64,000 bases of DNA from Moraxella porci DSM 25326 (GTDB lineage: Bacteria; Pseudomonadota; Gammaproteobacteria; Pseudomonadales; Moraxellaceae), in assembly GCF_002014855.1 (NCBI RefSeq), contig NZ_MUYV01000001.1, positions 186,001 through 250,000 of the forward strand, in the 5' to 3' direction. This document shows, piece after piece, positions 35,646-45,126 of this stretch (positions within the stretch are counted from its first letter, which is position 1; each line of letters starts with the position of its first letter). The notes under the pieces are model-generated. The model saw only the letters and a list, made by a program, of their open reading frames with translations, was not told the DNA's origin and did no database searches. The position numbers were made by a program, and so were the translations under genes.

Positions 35646-37922
35646 TTACAGCTTACACGCACCGCCAGCGCAACCATCGTCCAAGTCACCTTGGGCATCA
35701 TCTGCACCATCACGGGTATTGTGGTAATACAAAGTTTTGACACCAAATTTATAAGCGGTCAATAGGTCTTGAATTAAGACTTTCATTGGTACTTTATTGC
35801 CTTCAAATTTGGCAGGGTCATAGTTGGTGTTCGCTGAGATAGACTGGTCAATGAACTTTTGCATGATACCCACAAGGCGTAGATAGCCGTTATTGTCAGG
35901 GATGTTCCATAGCAGCTCATACTGAGATGCCAAGCGTTCAATCTCAGGCACGACTTGTTTTAAGATACCATCTTTACTTGCCTTGACCGACACCAAACCA
36001 CGAGGTGGCTCAATACCATTGGTGGCATTGGCGATCTGCGAGCTAGTCTCTGACGGCATCAAGGCTGATAGGGTGGAGTTTCTAAGACCATGTGTCTTAA
36101 TCTCACTACGCAAACCCTCCCAGTCTAGATGTAGTGGCTCGGCACAGATGCTATCAAGGTCTTTTTTGTAAGTATCAATTGGCAAGATACCTTTACTATA
36201 AGTCGTCTCATGGAACCATGGGCAAGCACCTTGCTCTTTGGCAAGTTTGTTTGATGCTTTTAATAGATAATATTGTAGCGCTTCAAAGGTGCGATGCGTC
36301 AGACCCAATGCCGCGGCATCCGAATAGCGAGTACCATTTTTGGCAAGATAGTAGGCATAGTTGATGACGCCTACGCCAAGGGTGCGACGGTTCATGCTGC
36401 CTTTTTTGGCGGCGATGACTGGATAGTCTTGGTAATCAAGCAGAGCGTCTAATGCACGCACAATCAGCTCGGCAGGCTCTTCGATGTCGGATAGATTCTC
36501 AATTTTGCCAAGGTTAATCGCCGATAGTGTGCATAGAGCGATTTCGCCTTTTTCATCATTGATGTTGTCAAGCGGTGCGGTTGGTAGAGCGATTTCCATG
36601 CACAGATTAGATTGGCGAATCGGTGCGATGCTTGAGTCAAATGGGCTGTGCGTATTGCAGTGATCGACATTTTGGATATAGATACGACCAGTGCTGGCGC
36701 GCTCTTGTAGCATCAGACTAAATAAATCTCTGGCAGCGACTTTGCGCTTGCGGATGCTGTCATCGGCTTCATACAGTGTATATAGTCGCTCAAATTCGTC
36801 TTGATCAGCAAAGAATGCTTCATACAGCCCTGGCACATCTGATGGTGAGAATAGGGTGATGTCACTGCCTTTAATTAAGCGAGTGTACATGGTTTTATTC
36901 AGCTGTACACCATAATCCATGTGACGAACACGGTTGTCTTCAACACCACGGTTGTTCTTCAGCACAAGTAAGCTTTCGACTTCTAAGTGCCATAGCGGAT
37001 AAAACAGGGTGGCTGCTCCGCCACGTACGCCGCCTTGCGAGCAGGATTTGACCGCTGCTTGGAACATTTTGAAAAATGGGATACAGCCAGTATGCTGCGC
37101 TTCACCACCACGGATAGGACTGCCAAGCGCACGGATGGCACCAGCATTGATACCGATACCGGCACGCTGCGAGACATAGCGGACGATGGCTGATGTGGTG
37201 GCGTTGATGCTGTCAAGATTATCCCCGCATTCAATCAGTACGCATGAGCTGAACTGGCGAGTCGGCGTACGCACACCTGCCATGATGGGTGTTGGTAGCG
37301 AGATATAAAAATTAGAAGTCGCATCATAAAAACGCTTGATATAGTCCAGTCGCTCCGCCTTATCATAAGCGGCAAATAGACACATCCCGACCAAGATGTA
37401 CAAAAACTGCGGGCTTTCAAATACTTGCTTGGTCACACGGTCTTGTACCAAATACTTACCCATCATCTGCTCTACAGCAGCATAGGCAAGGTTCATATCA
37501 CGGCTATGGTCGATATAGTCGTTTAGCTCATTAAACTCATCAACACTATAATCGGCCAAGATGTGCTTGTCATATTTGCCATGTTCGGTCAATTTTTGGA
37601 CATGGGTATATAGATGTGGTGGCTCAAACTCACCATAGGCAATCTTACGCAAATGGAAAATTGCCAAACGAGCTGCCAAATATTGATAATCAGGCGTCTC
37701 GGCACTGATTAGGTCTGCTGCTGCCTTGATGATGGTTTCGTGAATATCACGAGTGCGAATGCCATCATAAAATTGGATATGAGATTTTAGCTCAACTTGA
37801 GAAACAGAGACATTATGCAGACCTTCGGCAGCCCAGTCAATGACTCGATGGATTTTATCCAGATCAATCAGCTCTAGGCGACCATCGCGTTTGGTCACTT
37901 TGATTTTGTCAATATGTGTCAT
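35646..37922 (-). CDS. nrdA: class Ia ribonucleotide reductase, alpha subunit
   Basis: A 758-residue large subunit that reduces NDPs to dNDPs. An N-terminal ATP-cone (KVTKRDGRLELIDLDKIHRV), the TRQFSSCVLIECGD site (first redox Cys), RQSNLCMEIALPTAP and NDEKGEIALCTLSAINLG (Glu and second Cys), SMNRRTLGVGVINYAYYLAK and PSETSSQIANATNGIEP are all present. The C-terminal CAGGAC tail re-reduces the active site. ATG at 37922 has GGGAG upstream; the frame extends 4 codons further. The usual nrdB partner is not adjacent. NrdR-like boxes lie upstream. Confidence 0.98.
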   Translation of the reverse strand: MTHIDKIKVTKRDGRLELIDLDKIHRVIDWAAEGLHNVSVSQVELKSHIQFYDGIRTRDIHETIIKAAADLISAETPDYQYLAARLAIFHLRKIAYGEFEPPHLYTHVQKLTEHGKYDKHILADYSVDEFNELNDYIDHSRDMNLAYAAVEQMMGKYLVQDRVTKQVFESPQFLYILVGMCLFAAYDKAERLDYIKRFYDATSNFYISLPTPIMAGVRTPTRQFSSCVLIECGDNLDSINATTSAIVRYVSQRAGIGINAGAIRALGSPIRGGEAQHTGCIPFFKMFQAAVKSCSQGGVRGGAATLFYPLWHLEVESLLVLKNNRGVEDNRVRHMDYGVQLNKTMYTRLIKGSDITLFSPSDVPGLYEAFFADQDEFERLYTLYEADDSIRKRKVAARDLFSLMLQERASTGRIYIQNVDHCNTHSPFDSSIAPIRQSNLCMEIALPTAPLDNINDEKGEIALCTLSAINLGKIENLSDIEEPAELIVRALDALLDYQDYPVIAAKKGSMNRRTLGVGVINYAYYLAKNGTRYSDAAALGLTHRTFEALQYYLLKASNKLAKEQGACPWFHETTYSKGILPIDTYKKDLDSICAEPLHLDWEGLRSEIKTHGLRNSTLSALMPSETSSQIANATNGIEPPRGLVSVKASKDGILKQVVPEIERLASQYELLWNIPDNNGYLRLVGIMQKFIDQSISANTNYDPAKFEGNKVPMKVLIQDLLTAYKFGVKTLYYHNTRDGADDAQGDLDDGCAGGACKL

Positions 37923-38047
37923 TACTGCTCCCAATATGCTAAAAACTTGCGATGACTTGCGTACTAATTTGCCAAAAATATCTGATTCTAAAGCAATTAT
38001 TCAACAAAAAATCATCAAAAAATCAATATGGCATTATTTAAAAAGTT

Positions 38048-38095
38048 ACACCATATCTAGTGCATAGAATAAATTTAGGCAACAATATAGCCTAT
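38048..38095 (-). promoter_or_regulatory. tandem NrdR-like boxes and candidate nrdA promoter
   Basis: Box 1 ACACCATATCTAGTGC (38048-38063) matches the NrdR palindrome ACACwATATaTwGTGT well. A weaker box 2, CAACAATATAGCCTAT (38080-38095), starts 32 bp away, the spacing typical of NrdR pairs. On the minus strand they overlap a TTGCCT-17-TAGATA promoter, in position for repression by NrdR. Confidence 0.55.
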
Positions 38096-38298
38096 TTTTT
38101 CTGAAAATAAAAGATTGTCAAAACATTAAAAATATGCTTTATCGGCAAAAAATCCATCACTTTTTTACCAAAGCCAATAATGGCAAGGCTTACGAACATA
38201 AAAAATTTTTTTGAGTTTTTTGTAACGCAAATCAGGGAGGTGTTGATGGTTTAATTTTAATAAAATTGTTGAGATTTTGGATTGAATAATCTGAATAA
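38096..38298. other. AT-rich intergenic stretch upstream of nrdA
   Basis: Between the nrdA boxes and the rluB terminator I see no open frame with coding character, only AT-rich sequence with T and A runs. Confidence 0.5.
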
Positions 38299-38329
38299 AA
38301 AAGGTCGTAAGCAATCTGCTTGCGACCTT
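38299..38329 (-). terminator. terminator downstream of rluB
   Basis: Arms AAGGTCGTAAGCA and TGCTTGCGACCTT (one G-T pair) with a 3-nt loop; on the minus strand a six-T tract follows. It lies about 80 nt past the rluB stop. Confidence 0.85.
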
Positions 38330-38410
38330 AATAAACGCTAAAATAACATACAAAAGCATCTGTCAAGACAAAATTCTGACTGATATTTTTTAGAATATTA
38401 ATTAATATAA

Positions 38411-39388
38411 CTAATCAATTTTCACAAACTTTGCCGTCTTAAAAGATGGTGTCTTTTGAGATGGACGACGATCTTGGCGTTCTTGACGGCGTTCGTATTC
38501 TTCATGCTTTTTGCGACGCACTTCGCGAGATTTGAGTGGTTTTTTATGGATGCGGGCCTGTTTTTCTTTGGCGGCGGTATTTAGACCTGTGCCTTGACGC
38601 TGTCGCAGACCGACGGATTCGACCAATTTGCCGATTTCTTTGGCGTCAAGCTCGATAAAGCGACCAGTGCGTAGTTCTTTTGGCAGAATCATCGTGCCAT
38701 AACGGGTGCGAATCAAGCGAGACACCTTCAGAGTTTGGCTTTCGAACATACGACGCACTTCACGCTTGCGACCTTCTTTGATGGTGACATGATACCATTT
38801 ATTGACACCTGTACCGCCGCCTTCTTTGATGTCGTCAAATTTGGCAAAGCCATCTTCAAGCTCGATACCTGCGGTCAGTGTGCTGGCGATTTGTGGGGTG
38901 ACTTCGCCTAGGACACGCACAGCATATTCACGCACGACTTGGCTGGATGGATGCATCAAGCGGTGAGCCAGTTCGCCATCATTGGTGAATAACAGGAGTC
39001 CTGATGAGTTGATATCGAGACGACCAACCATCACCCAGCGATCGCCGGTGAGCTTTGGCAGGCGGTCAAACACCGTTGGGCGACCTTCAGGATCGCTGAC
39101 AGAGCAGATTTCCCCTTCAGGCTTATAATAGGCAAGTACACGACGGCGTTTTTCTCGCTCGGCTTTTAGGCGGACAGGGCGGCCATCGACACGGATTTCA
39201 TCGGTTAAGGTGGCTCGATCGCCCAGTGTGGCAACTTTGCCATTGATGGAGATACGGCCAGCTTTGATGATTTCTTCAAGACCGCGGCGAGAGCCAAGAC
39301 CGATGCGAGCTAAGAGTTTTTGTAGCTTTTCGCCGGCAGGTTTGCCGTCGATGCTGTCTGTGATGTCGGGGGTGAATTGTTCAGTCAT
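38411..39388 (-). CDS. rluB: 23S rRNA pseudouridine2605 synthase
   Basis: A 325-residue RsuA-family enzyme. An N-terminal S4 domain ([19 protein letters not shown]) is followed by the catalytic core with [20 protein letters not shown] (catalytic Asp in RLD) and [13 protein letters not shown] basic, Arg/Lys-rich tail follows. The start is ATG at 39388 (MTEQFTPD) with AGGAA upstream; the frame runs 27 codons further. In many gammaproteobacteria rluB follows scpB directly; here a sirtuin gene lies between. Confidence 0.94.
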   Translation of the reverse strand: MTEQFTPDITDSIDGKPAGEKLQKLLARIGLGSRRGLEEIIKAGRISINGKVATLGDRATLTDEIRVDGRPVRLKAEREKRRRVLAYYKPEGEICSVSDPEGRPTVFDRLPKLTGDRWVMVGRLDINSSGLLLFTNDGELAHRLMHPSSQVVREYAVRVLGEVTPQIASTLTAGIELEDGFAKFDDIKEGGGTGVNKWYHVTIKEGRKREVRRMFESQTLKVSRLIRTRYGTMILPKELRTGRFIELDAKEIGKLVESVGLRQRQGTGLNTAAKEKQARIHKKPLKSREVRRKKHEEYERRQERQDRRPSQKTPSFKTAKFVKID

Positions 39389-39542
39389 GATAAATTTCCT
39401 GATAAGTGGATAATAACATTTCGCAATGTGAAAAGGATTAATTATATCGGATTTGGGTAGGTGGTGCAAAGACTTTTGAGTGTGGATTTGTAATTTAGAG
39501 GGATTTTAATCACAAACCCGTGTACCAAGACTTTGCCCAAAA

Positions 39543-40346
39543 TCACCCAATAAGCGCCTGCCAAATCATCTCAACACCTGCTTTTGCACCCATAGGCAGG
39601 CTGATGCCACCACGAGTAGGCAGGGCATTATCTCGTGGATTGATGCGAATCAGATTGGGGGCGAAACGCTCACCAAAACGCCGTACGGTCGGTATCGCAG
39701 TCCCTGCACCCATTTCGATTACCACAGGGTTTTGATGCTTGCTAAGAAATGCTTGTAGGCGAGATTCTTGCTCATCGCTACGCGCACCAATCCAGTGCCA
39801 ATCGCCAAACATCAAGATATTGGGACGAGCAAGGCCGCCGCAATGTGGACAACTTGGCAGCTTGTCAAGCCACAAGCATTTGTCATTGTCAATCACAGGC
39901 GTGATATCGGCAGTCCAAATCTCATCACAGCAAGGCTGTGTGCATTGCAGATGGTGAATGGAGCCGTGGCATTCATAAATTCGCTCAGGGTCAAATCCTG
40001 CCTTGGCAAACTGCCCATCGACATTACTGGTAAAGACAAAGTAAGGCAAATCAAGGTGTTTGGCGATTTTTAACAGATATTCAAAGCCAGCGTGCGGCAC
40101 GGTTTTGCGGTATAACGCCAAGCGATGACCATAAAATCCCCAAGCTAAGCGTGGGTTTTTGGCGAAGGCTTGCGGATTGGCAATACTGGTAAAATCTATC
40201 TGCTGCCTGCCAAGCTCAGGATAGGCCTGCCACATACCGCTATTGCCCCGAAAATCAGGCAATCCAGAATCTACGCCCATGCCTGCCCCTGCGGTGATGA
40301 GTAGGCAGTCGGCAGAGTGTAGCAAAGTTTTAAGTTTTTGCATCAT
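39543..40346 (-). CDS. Sir2-family NAD-dependent protein deacylase
   Basis: A 267-residue sirtuin. Features: GAGMGVDSGLPDFRG (20-34, NAD binding), TSNVDG (106-111), catalytic His127 in ECHGS, and a zinc-ribbon with Cys135, Cys139 or 140, Cys166 and Cys169. The GAGMGVDSG variant differs from the CobB-type GAGIS. It removes acyl groups from lysine using NAD; targets are unknown. AAGGA lies upstream of tandem ATGs at 40346/40343. It sits between scpB and rluB with gaps of about 150-215 nt on either side. Confidence 0.9.
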   Translation of the reverse strand: MMQKLKTLLHSADCLLITAGAGMGVDSGLPDFRGNSGMWQAYPELGRQQIDFTSIANPQAFAKNPRLAWGFYGHRLALYRKTVPHAGFEYLLKIAKHLDLPYFVFTSNVDGQFAKAGFDPERIYECHGSIHHLQCTQPCCDEIWTADITPVIDNDKCLWLDKLPSCPHCGGLARPNILMFGDWHWIGARSDEQESRLQAFLSKHQNPVVIEMGAGTAIPTVRRFGERFAPNLIRINPRDNALPTRGGISLPMGAKAGVEMIWQALIG

Positions 40347-40562
40347 TGTCCTTATTGATCACAAATGTCCATAGTAATTAAACACAAAGCTTAGCAGTTT
40401 TTTTGTGTGATAAGCTAAATTATAAGTAAAAATCAACAGGTAGGCAAGCTTTGGGCAGTTGTCATCTTGCACGGTTTATCAATTTGCTTTGGTATGCCGA
40501 GCGGTGATTGCTTATTGTGCTGTATGCTCAGAACCTTAGAGATTTACGCCAGTCGGTAAAGG

Positions 40563-41135
40563 TTAATTTGATCGTACGTTTAATCTTTCTAAATCAGGCA
40601 ATGGCGGCAGCTCATCAAGGCTATTTAGCCCAAATGCATCCAAGAACGCCTTGGTGGTATGTAGTAGTGCAGGGCGACCCAAAGTGTCCTTATGACCATT
40701 TTCGACAATCCAGCCTTTATCAAACAGTTGGCGTAAAATATGGCTAGACACCGTCACTCCACGCACCTGCTCGATGTCTGAGCGAGTGACAGGCTGTTTA
40801 TAAGCGATGACGCTTAAGGTCTCAAGCAGTGCTTGGCTGAGATTCTCTAGGCGTTCGGGGAAAACCTGCTGAATCAGTCCGCTGTAGTTATCTTTGATTT
40901 GCAGACGATAGCCACTCGCGGTTTTATTTAATGTCAAAACACCTGATGATAGACGCTGCTGAAGCACGGCAAGGGCAGCGGTGAGCTCGCTATTACTCAT
41001 CATCAAGTGTTTTTTTAGGTCATTATCTGTCAATGGCGACTCACTGGCATGGAGTAAGACTTCGATATAACGGCTAAACACTTCAGCTTTTTGATGTGCT
41101 TGGATAAAGGCAGAATCATTGGCAGTTTCGGTCAT
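40563..41135 (-). CDS. scpB: segregation and condensation protein B
   Basis: A 190-residue winged-helix protein that with ScpA forms the non-SMC part of the bacterial condensin. Typical features are LLHASESPLTDNDLKKHL, the central ETLSVIAYKQPVTRSDIEQV and RGVTVSSHILRQLFDKGWI, then a LGRPALLHTTKAFLDAFGL stretch. It starts 15 nt after the scpA stop. An smc gene is not in this window. Confidence 0.95.
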   Translation of the reverse strand: MTETANDSAFIQAHQKAEVFSRYIEVLLHASESPLTDNDLKKHLMMSNSELTAALAVLQQRLSSGVLTLNKTASGYRLQIKDNYSGLIQQVFPERLENLSQALLETLSVIAYKQPVTRSDIEQVRGVTVSSHILRQLFDKGWIVENGHKDTLGRPALLHTTKAFLDAFGLNSLDELPPLPDLERLNVRSN

Positions 41136-41150
41136 AATTATCCTAAAATA

Positions 41151-42044
41151 TTAATGTAGCCATTGTAGTGTTTGATGGCGTAAATCTCGCCCTACATTGA
41201 TCGGAATTTGGCGTTTTTTTGATTGATTTGACTTGGCATCACTGCTATCAAACTCATCATCGCTGTCGATGTCAGGCGTATCAAAACCAATATAGCCCCG
41301 CTTGATGAGCTCTAGCACCGCCACAAAACTCACCACAATACCAAGTTTGCCTTGGGATTGATCAAGCAATTCACCAAAAGTTGCAACACCTTTTTGGCTA
41401 AGCACTCGTGTAATCATCGCAATCCGCTCAGGCAATGGCACAGGGTCAACCTTGACTGTATGACCGCTAAAGTCAGGGCGGATTTGCATATTTACTAGGC
41501 TATTGACCAAGATTTGCGGCGAATAGTTTGGTAATTCTCGTTGCATTGCTTCACTGCTTGGGAAGCTTGCGTACGCCAAAAACACATCTCGCTCAAGGCG
41601 TAACAGCTGATCAATGCGATGCGCCGCTTCTTTGATTTGGGCGTATTCTTCAAGTCGTTGAATCAAGCGAGCTTTTGGGCTGATTTCATCATCACTGATT
41701 TCAGGTTGGGGTAATAAAAGCTCGGATTTGATGGCGATTAGCGTGCTTGCCATCAAGAGATAATCACCAGCAAGCTCAAAATACTCTTCATCCAAGTCAT
41801 TGATATAGCTAAGATATTGTTCGGTAATGGGTAAAATAGCAGTTTCGGTTAAGTCAAAGTTATTTTTCTTGACCAAATACAACAAAAAATCCAAAGGGCC
41901 AGCAAATTGCTCAAGCCAAATGGCAAATGCCTGCGGTGGAATGTATAAATCTTCAGGCAGGCTCAGCACAGGCGTGTCATAAATACGCACGCCTGTGTCG
42001 GTTTGAGCCTGTTCTTCTGATGTCAATGGTTGGCTTTCGCTCAT
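41151..42044 (-). CDS. scpA: segregation and condensation protein A
   Basis: A 297-residue kleisin subunit of the SMC-ScpAB complex. Key segments are FAGPLDFLLYLVKKNNFDLT near the N-terminus and YLLMASTLIAIKSELLLPQP in the middle, plus a C-terminal winged helix (VVSFVAVLELIKRGYIGFD). It starts 1 nt after the trpS stop, so it is translationally linked to it. The C-terminal about 35 residues (Asp/Ser-rich, then basic) go beyond the usual end. Confidence 0.95.
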   Translation of the reverse strand: MSESQPLTSEEQAQTDTGVRIYDTPVLSLPEDLYIPPQAFAIWLEQFAGPLDFLLYLVKKNNFDLTETAILPITEQYLSYINDLDEEYFELAGDYLLMASTLIAIKSELLLPQPEISDDEISPKARLIQRLEEYAQIKEAAHRIDQLLRLERDVFLAYASFPSSEAMQRELPNYSPQILVNSLVNMQIRPDFSGHTVKVDPVPLPERIAMITRVLSQKGVATFGELLDQSQGKLGIVVSFVAVLELIKRGYIGFDTPDIDSDDEFDSSDAKSNQSKKRQIPINVGRDLRHQTLQWLH

Positions 42045-42045
42045 A

Positions 42046-43104
42046 TTATTTAAGCTTGGCTAATGGCTTGATGCCGATGGCACGGCGTGTCTTATCAAGC
42101 TGTTTTTGGGCTTGGCGGCGTGCTTTGGTGGCACCCATTTGTAGAATCTCTTCAAGCTCTTTTGGATTATTCATCAGCTCAAGATAGCGCGCACGGTAAG
42201 GGGCAATTTCACTGTTGATTTTATTAAATAAAATCTCTTTGGCATCACCCCAGCCAATACCACGGCGATATTGCTCAGCCAGTGCATTGATTTCATCCGC
42301 TGTTGCAAATGCTTTATAGATCTCAAAAATCGTGCAGTTGTCAGGGTCTTTTGGTTCTTCGGGTAGCTGTGAGTTGGTGACGATCTGCATGATGGCTTTT
42401 TTGAGTGCTTTTTCGGGGTCAATCTGTGGATTGCCATCGCCAAATAGCGGAATGGTGTTGCCATAGCTTTTTGACATCTTGCGACCATCTAGCCCTGTCA
42501 ATAGTGGCGTATTTTCATCGACGACAGCGCTCGGTTCAGTGAATAATGGCTTGTATTTAAAATTAAAAGTGCCTGCAATATCACGAGCCATCTCAATATG
42601 CTGAATCTGGTCTTTGCCCACTGGAACATGAGTGGCGTTGAACATCAAAATATCTGCTGACATCAATACAGGATAGCTAAACAATCCCATGCTGATACCA
42701 AAATCAGGATCGGTGTCTTCTTTTGCTAGATTGGCATCGACAGCCGCTTTATAAGCGTGCGCACGGTTCATCAAGCCTTTGGCGCATGAGCAGTTGAGCA
42801 CCCAAGCAAGCTCAGGAATCTCAGGAATATCTGACTGGCGATAAAAGGTGACTTGTTCAGGATCAAGACCACAAGCAATCCAAGTCGCTGCAATGGCTCT
42901 GGTTGAGCGGTGAATCTCTTCAGGATCAAAGCATTTGATGATGCCGTGATAATCTGCCAAAAAGAAAAAAGCATCACCATCACCTGCATCAATGGCAGCG
43001 TTGGCAGATGCGATGGCAGGGCGGATTGAGCCGACATAGTTACCTAGGTGTGGAATGCCTGTGGTGGTGATACCTGTTAAAATGCGTTTTTTTTGTTCGC
43101 TCAT
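42046..43104 (-). CDS. trpS: tryptophanyl-tRNA synthetase
   Basis: A 352-residue class I aminoacyl-tRNA synthetase charging tRNA-Trp. The HIGH-like motif is [10 protein letters not shown], and the KMSKS motif is [33 protein letters not shown] is also present. The start is ATG at 43104 ([11 protein letters not shown]); a TTG four codons upstream is in frame but less likely. It lies 49 nt after trpC on the same strand. Confidence 0.97.
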   Translation of the reverse strand: MSEQKKRILTGITTTGIPHLGNYVGSIRPAIASANAAIDAGDGDAFFFLADYHGIIKCFDPEEIHRSTRAIAATWIACGLDPEQVTFYRQSDIPEIPELAWVLNCSCAKGLMNRAHAYKAAVDANLAKEDTDPDFGISMGLFSYPVLMSADILMFNATHVPVGKDQIQHIEMARDIAGTFNFKYKPLFTEPSAVVDENTPLLTGLDGRKMSKSYGNTIPLFGDGNPQIDPEKALKKAIMQIVTNSQLPEEPKDPDNCTIFEIYKAFATADEINALAEQYRRGIGWGDAKEILFNKINSEIAPYRARYLELMNNPKELEEILQMGATKARRQAQKQLDKTRRAIGIKPLAKLK

Positions 43105-43153
43105 GAGATAATCCAATAGTATAATCTATAAATAAAATTTAACAATAACAGAC

Positions 43154-43978
43154 TTAGATGGTGCTTAGCAGTTTGGCAAGGGCTGCGCCTGCATCATCAG
43201 TTTTCATAAACTGCTCACCAATCAAGAAATGATGAATGCTATTGGCCTGCATCAAATGAATGTCATCAGCATCGTTCAGACCGCTTTCGCTGACAACCAA
43301 AGCATCATCACCAAGTGCGGCAAATAATTGCTGACTTAGGCGAATGCTATGCTCAAGATCCACTTGAAAGGTGTTGAGATCTCGGTTATTGATGCCATAG
43401 ATATTGTGCAATGATTTTGGTAGGCGTAGTGCTCGTTCCAGCTCATCTTGGGTGTGAATCTCAATCAAAACATCCAGCCCTAAATCAGTCGCCGTCTTGT
43501 GCAGATGGTGCACGGTGTCATCATCTAGGCACGCCATGATGAGCAAAATGCAGTCAGCACCGATGGCGGCAGATTCGATGATTTGATACTCATCGACCAT
43601 AAAATCTTTACGAAGTACAGGCAAACTCACCGCAGAGCGAGCAGCGATGAGATAGTCATCATGACCTTGGAAATAATCACGATCGGTAAGTACCGATAGG
43701 CAGGTAGCACCGGCTTTTTCATAGCCTGTGGCGGCGATGATAGGGTCAAAGTTTTGGCAGATAACCCCCTTAGATGGCGATGCTTTTTTGACTTCGCTGA
43801 TGATGCCGATTTGACCTTTGGTGGTGTCAATGCGACGCAATGCGTTGGCAAAGCCCCGCGGTTTGTGGGATTTTGCACGCTCAAGCAGATCATCTTGGCT
43901 GATCTTGGCTTTGACAGCGGTGATTTCATCAAACTTGGTGGCGACGATTTTTTGTAAGATGCTTGGTGTATTGGTCAT
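43154..43978 (-). CDS. trpC: indole-3-glycerol-phosphate synthase
   Basis: A 274-residue TIM-barrel enzyme converting CdRP to indole-3-glycerol phosphate. Motifs: GIISEVKKASPSKGVI (catalytic Glu and Lys), CLSVLTDRDYFQG, VLRKDFMVDEYQI, YGINNRDLNTFQVDLEHS, and VVSESGLNDADDI. It is a standalone TrpC, not fused to TrpF. It lies 35 nt after trpD. Confidence 0.97.
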   Translation of the reverse strand: MTNTPSILQKIVATKFDEITAVKAKISQDDLLERAKSHKPRGFANALRRIDTTKGQIGIISEVKKASPSKGVICQNFDPIIAATGYEKAGATCLSVLTDRDYFQGHDDYLIAARSAVSLPVLRKDFMVDEYQIIESAAIGADCILLIMACLDDDTVHHLHKTATDLGLDVLIEIHTQDELERALRLPKSLHNIYGINNRDLNTFQVDLEHSIRLSQQLFAALGDDALVVSESGLNDADDIHLMQANSIHHFLIGEQFMKTDDAGAALAKLLSTI

Positions 43979-44013
43979 GATAGTTCTTAATTTTATTAAA
44001 TAATGTCATCAAG

Positions 44014-45102
44014 TTAGCTTTGGGTAAAAGCAGCAAATTCGCTTAATTTTTGCCATGCTTTGCCGCTTTCTAGGGTCTGCAAGGCAAGCTGTACGCCGTC
44101 TTGATGCGACTTGGCAAGTCCTGCGACATAGATGGCGGCACCAGCATTGATGGCGATCATCTCGCGTGCTTTTTGGGTGGTGGTATCGACTTCACCTGCT
44201 TGTAATGCCTGCTTGATCAACGCCAAGCTTTCTGCCGATGATGCGACATGCAAACCGTGTAAAGTCTTAGAATCCAATCCCAAATCTTCTGGATTGCAGT
44301 CATAGACACGCACCTGACCGTCTTTGAGCTCAGCGACTCGGGTTGGTGATGCTAGGCTAAATTCATCCAAGCCATCGGCAGAATGCACCACCAGCACATG
44401 ATGCAGTCCAAGTTTTTCAAAGACATATGCCAACGGCTCACACAGCTCAGGACTAAACACACCGATGACTGCTCGCTTGACATGAGCAGGATTGGTCAGC
44501 GGGCCTAGGATATTAAAAATGGTGCGTACCTTGAGCAAGCGACGCACACCGATGGCATGACGCATGGCAGGGTGATGGTTGGGTGCAAATAAAAACCCGA
44601 TGCCGATTTCGTCGATGGCTTGGCGAGTCTTATCGATGGCGATATCAAGCTTGACACCAGCTTGGGTGAGCACATCCGATGAGCCTGAAGCGGTGGAAAC
44701 GCCACGGTTGCCATGCTTGGCAATGGTCACGCCTGCTGCTGCTGCCACAAAGGCGGACGCCGTTGAGACATTGAATAGACTTGAGCCATCACCCCCTGTG
44801 CCGACGATATCCACGGCATTGGCATCACGGATACTGATGGTGTCAGCCAGCTCAAGCATGGTCTTAGCGCAGGTGCTGATCTCACTGATGGATTCACCTT
44901 TTTCACGCAGAGCGATGAGCAGTGCACCCATCAGAGCATCAGGGCAACGACCTTGCATGATGATGAGCATCACTTCACGCATATGCTCATCAGTCAGATC
45001 GATGTGCTTGAGCAGTTTGGCAAGCGCATCGGTCAAGATGGCATGAATGGCATCGTCAGGTAAATTGGTGATGTCGCTTGGGCTTTTTTGTGCGGTAGTC
45101 AT
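44014..45102 (-). CDS. trpD: anthranilate phosphoribosyltransferase
   Basis: A 362-residue enzyme joining anthranilate and PRPP. The PRPP/metal motif VGTGGDGSSLFNVSTASAF, the KHGNRGVSTASGSSDVL segment and FLFAPNHHPAMRHAIGVR are all present. It lies 24 nt after trpG. As in pseudomonads, TrpD is separate from the glutaminase TrpG. Confidence 0.97.
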   Translation of the reverse strand: MTTAQKSPSDITNLPDDAIHAILTDALAKLLKHIDLTDEHMREVMLIIMQGRCPDALMGALLIALREKGESISEISTCAKTMLELADTISIRDANAVDIVGTGGDGSSLFNVSTASAFVAAAAGVTIAKHGNRGVSTASGSSDVLTQAGVKLDIAIDKTRQAIDEIGIGFLFAPNHHPAMRHAIGVRRLLKVRTIFNILGPLTNPAHVKRAVIGVFSPELCEPLAYVFEKLGLHHVLVVHSADGLDEFSLASPTRVAELKDGQVRVYDCNPEDLGLDSKTLHGLHVASSAESLALIKQALQAGEVDTTTQKAREMIAINAGAAIYVAGLAKSHQDGVQLALQTLESGKAWQKLSEFAAFTQS

Positions 45103-45126
45103 GATATATCCCTAGGTATTGATGAG

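Noticed and set aside
40347..40562. Possible gene or terminator in the scpB-sirtuin gap
   Set aside because: Only short frames and a 6-bp stem; not enough to support a call.
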